Below, piece by piece: positions 6,050-6,201 of a stretch of DNA of 6,201 nucleotides (its first letter is position 1; the number at the start of each line of letters is the position of its first letter). Origin of the DNA: an uncultured Caulobacteraceae bacterium. Its GTDB lineage: Bacteria; Pseudomonadota; Alphaproteobacteria; Caulobacterales; Caulobacteraceae. The stretch covers positions 1 to 6,201 of the forward strand of contig CALEOQ010000197.1 in NCBI GenBank assembly GCA_937910255.1, given 5' to 3'. The notes under the pieces are model-generated. The model did not search any database. It was not told the origin of the DNA and worked only from the letters and a program-made list of their open reading frames with translations. Both the position numbers and the translations under genes were made by a program.

Positions 6050-6129
6050 AGATCGGAAGAGCACACGTCTGAACTCCAGTCACGTCGTAATCTCGTATGC
6101 CGTCTTCTGCTTGAAAAAAAAAAAAAAAA
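6050..6129. other. Untrimmed Illumina P7 adapter and poly-A at the right contig end
   Basis: Positions 6050-6083 are the standard adapter arm beginning AGATCGGAAGAGC. Positions 6084-6089 are the index GTCGTA, the reverse complement of the index at the left end. Positions 6090-6113 are the rest of P7, ending in CTGCTTG. Sixteen A follow (6114-6129), the usual trace of sequencing past the end of a library molecule. Genomic DNA ends at 6049. Confidence 0.98.
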
Positions 6130-6201
6130 CATGACGAGCAGACGTACATGAATAGCTGTGACATAATCTGCGTTGACGCTGCACTGCGGATTGACTACCG
6201 C
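6130..6201. other. Unplaced tail beyond the adapter
   Basis: Seventy-two bases of about 50% GC, clearly lower than the genomic part. I see no gene, repeat or known adapter in them. Because they follow adapter plus poly-A, they are most likely meaningless base calls or unrelated sequence added by the assembler. Confidence 0.6.

Noticed and set aside
7..6113. 64-bp terminal inverted repeats suggesting a transposon or composite element
   Set aside because: Both repeats are Illumina P7 adapter with a sample index; there is no transposase and the enclosed genes are core chromosomal ones.

Overview
This window is an assembled contig of high-GC alphaproteobacterial chromosome (positions 71-6049), capped at both ends by untrimmed Illumina library sequence. 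The genus is not resolvable from the sequence. Gene content and order (dipM-like LytM factor, DUF815 ATPase, yajC-secD-secF, Mth938-domain protein, PuuD-like membrane protein, NDUFAF6-like squalene/phytoene synthase homologue) and two promoter-like sites resembling the Caulobacter housekeeping consensus point to Caulobacterales (Caulobacter, Phenylobacterium, Brevundimonas or a relative).

Layout. Positions 7-70 are a P7 adapter with index TACGAC. Genomic DNA starts at 71 inside the 3' part of an NDUFAF6-like gene (71-530, minus). A rho-independent terminator (539-571) lies just upstream of that gene and closes the transcript of a PuuD-like four- or five-helix membrane protein (597-1202, minus), which has its own promoter-like site (1232-1258). 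Next, still on the minus strand, are a Mth938/NDUFAF3-like protein (1290-1649), secF (1653-2606), secD (2618-4222) and yajC (4258-4605), spaced as one operon transcribed from a promoter around 4665-4691. The 115-bp divergent region 4606-4720 separates yajC from a plus-strand DUF815 AAA+ ATPase (4721-5560). That gene converges on the C-terminal part of a LytM/M23 factor, probably dipM (5582-6049, minus), with an interrupted hairpin between them. From 6050 to 6113 the same P7 adapter returns in the opposite orientation with the matching index GTCGTA, followed by 16 A and 72 bases of unplaced sequence.

How the genes work together. YajC, SecD and SecF are the accessory part of the Sec translocon, and SecDF uses the proton gradient to help export and membrane insertion. 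The Mth938-domain protein is translationally coupled to secF. It and the NDUFAF6-like protein are bacterial relatives of two human respiratory complex I assembly factors, so the neighbourhood suggests a link between Sec-dependent membrane insertion and complex I assembly. The PuuD-like gene sits between them as a self-contained transcription unit. The DipM-like protein belongs to cell-envelope remodelling at division.

I found no clearly novel system. The points most worth attention are the complex I assembly gene pair next to secDF, the PuuD-like unit splitting them, the degenerate catalytic site of the LytM domain, the promoter arrangement at 4665-4711, and the adapter ends, which mimic terminal inverted repeats and create phantom protein ends.
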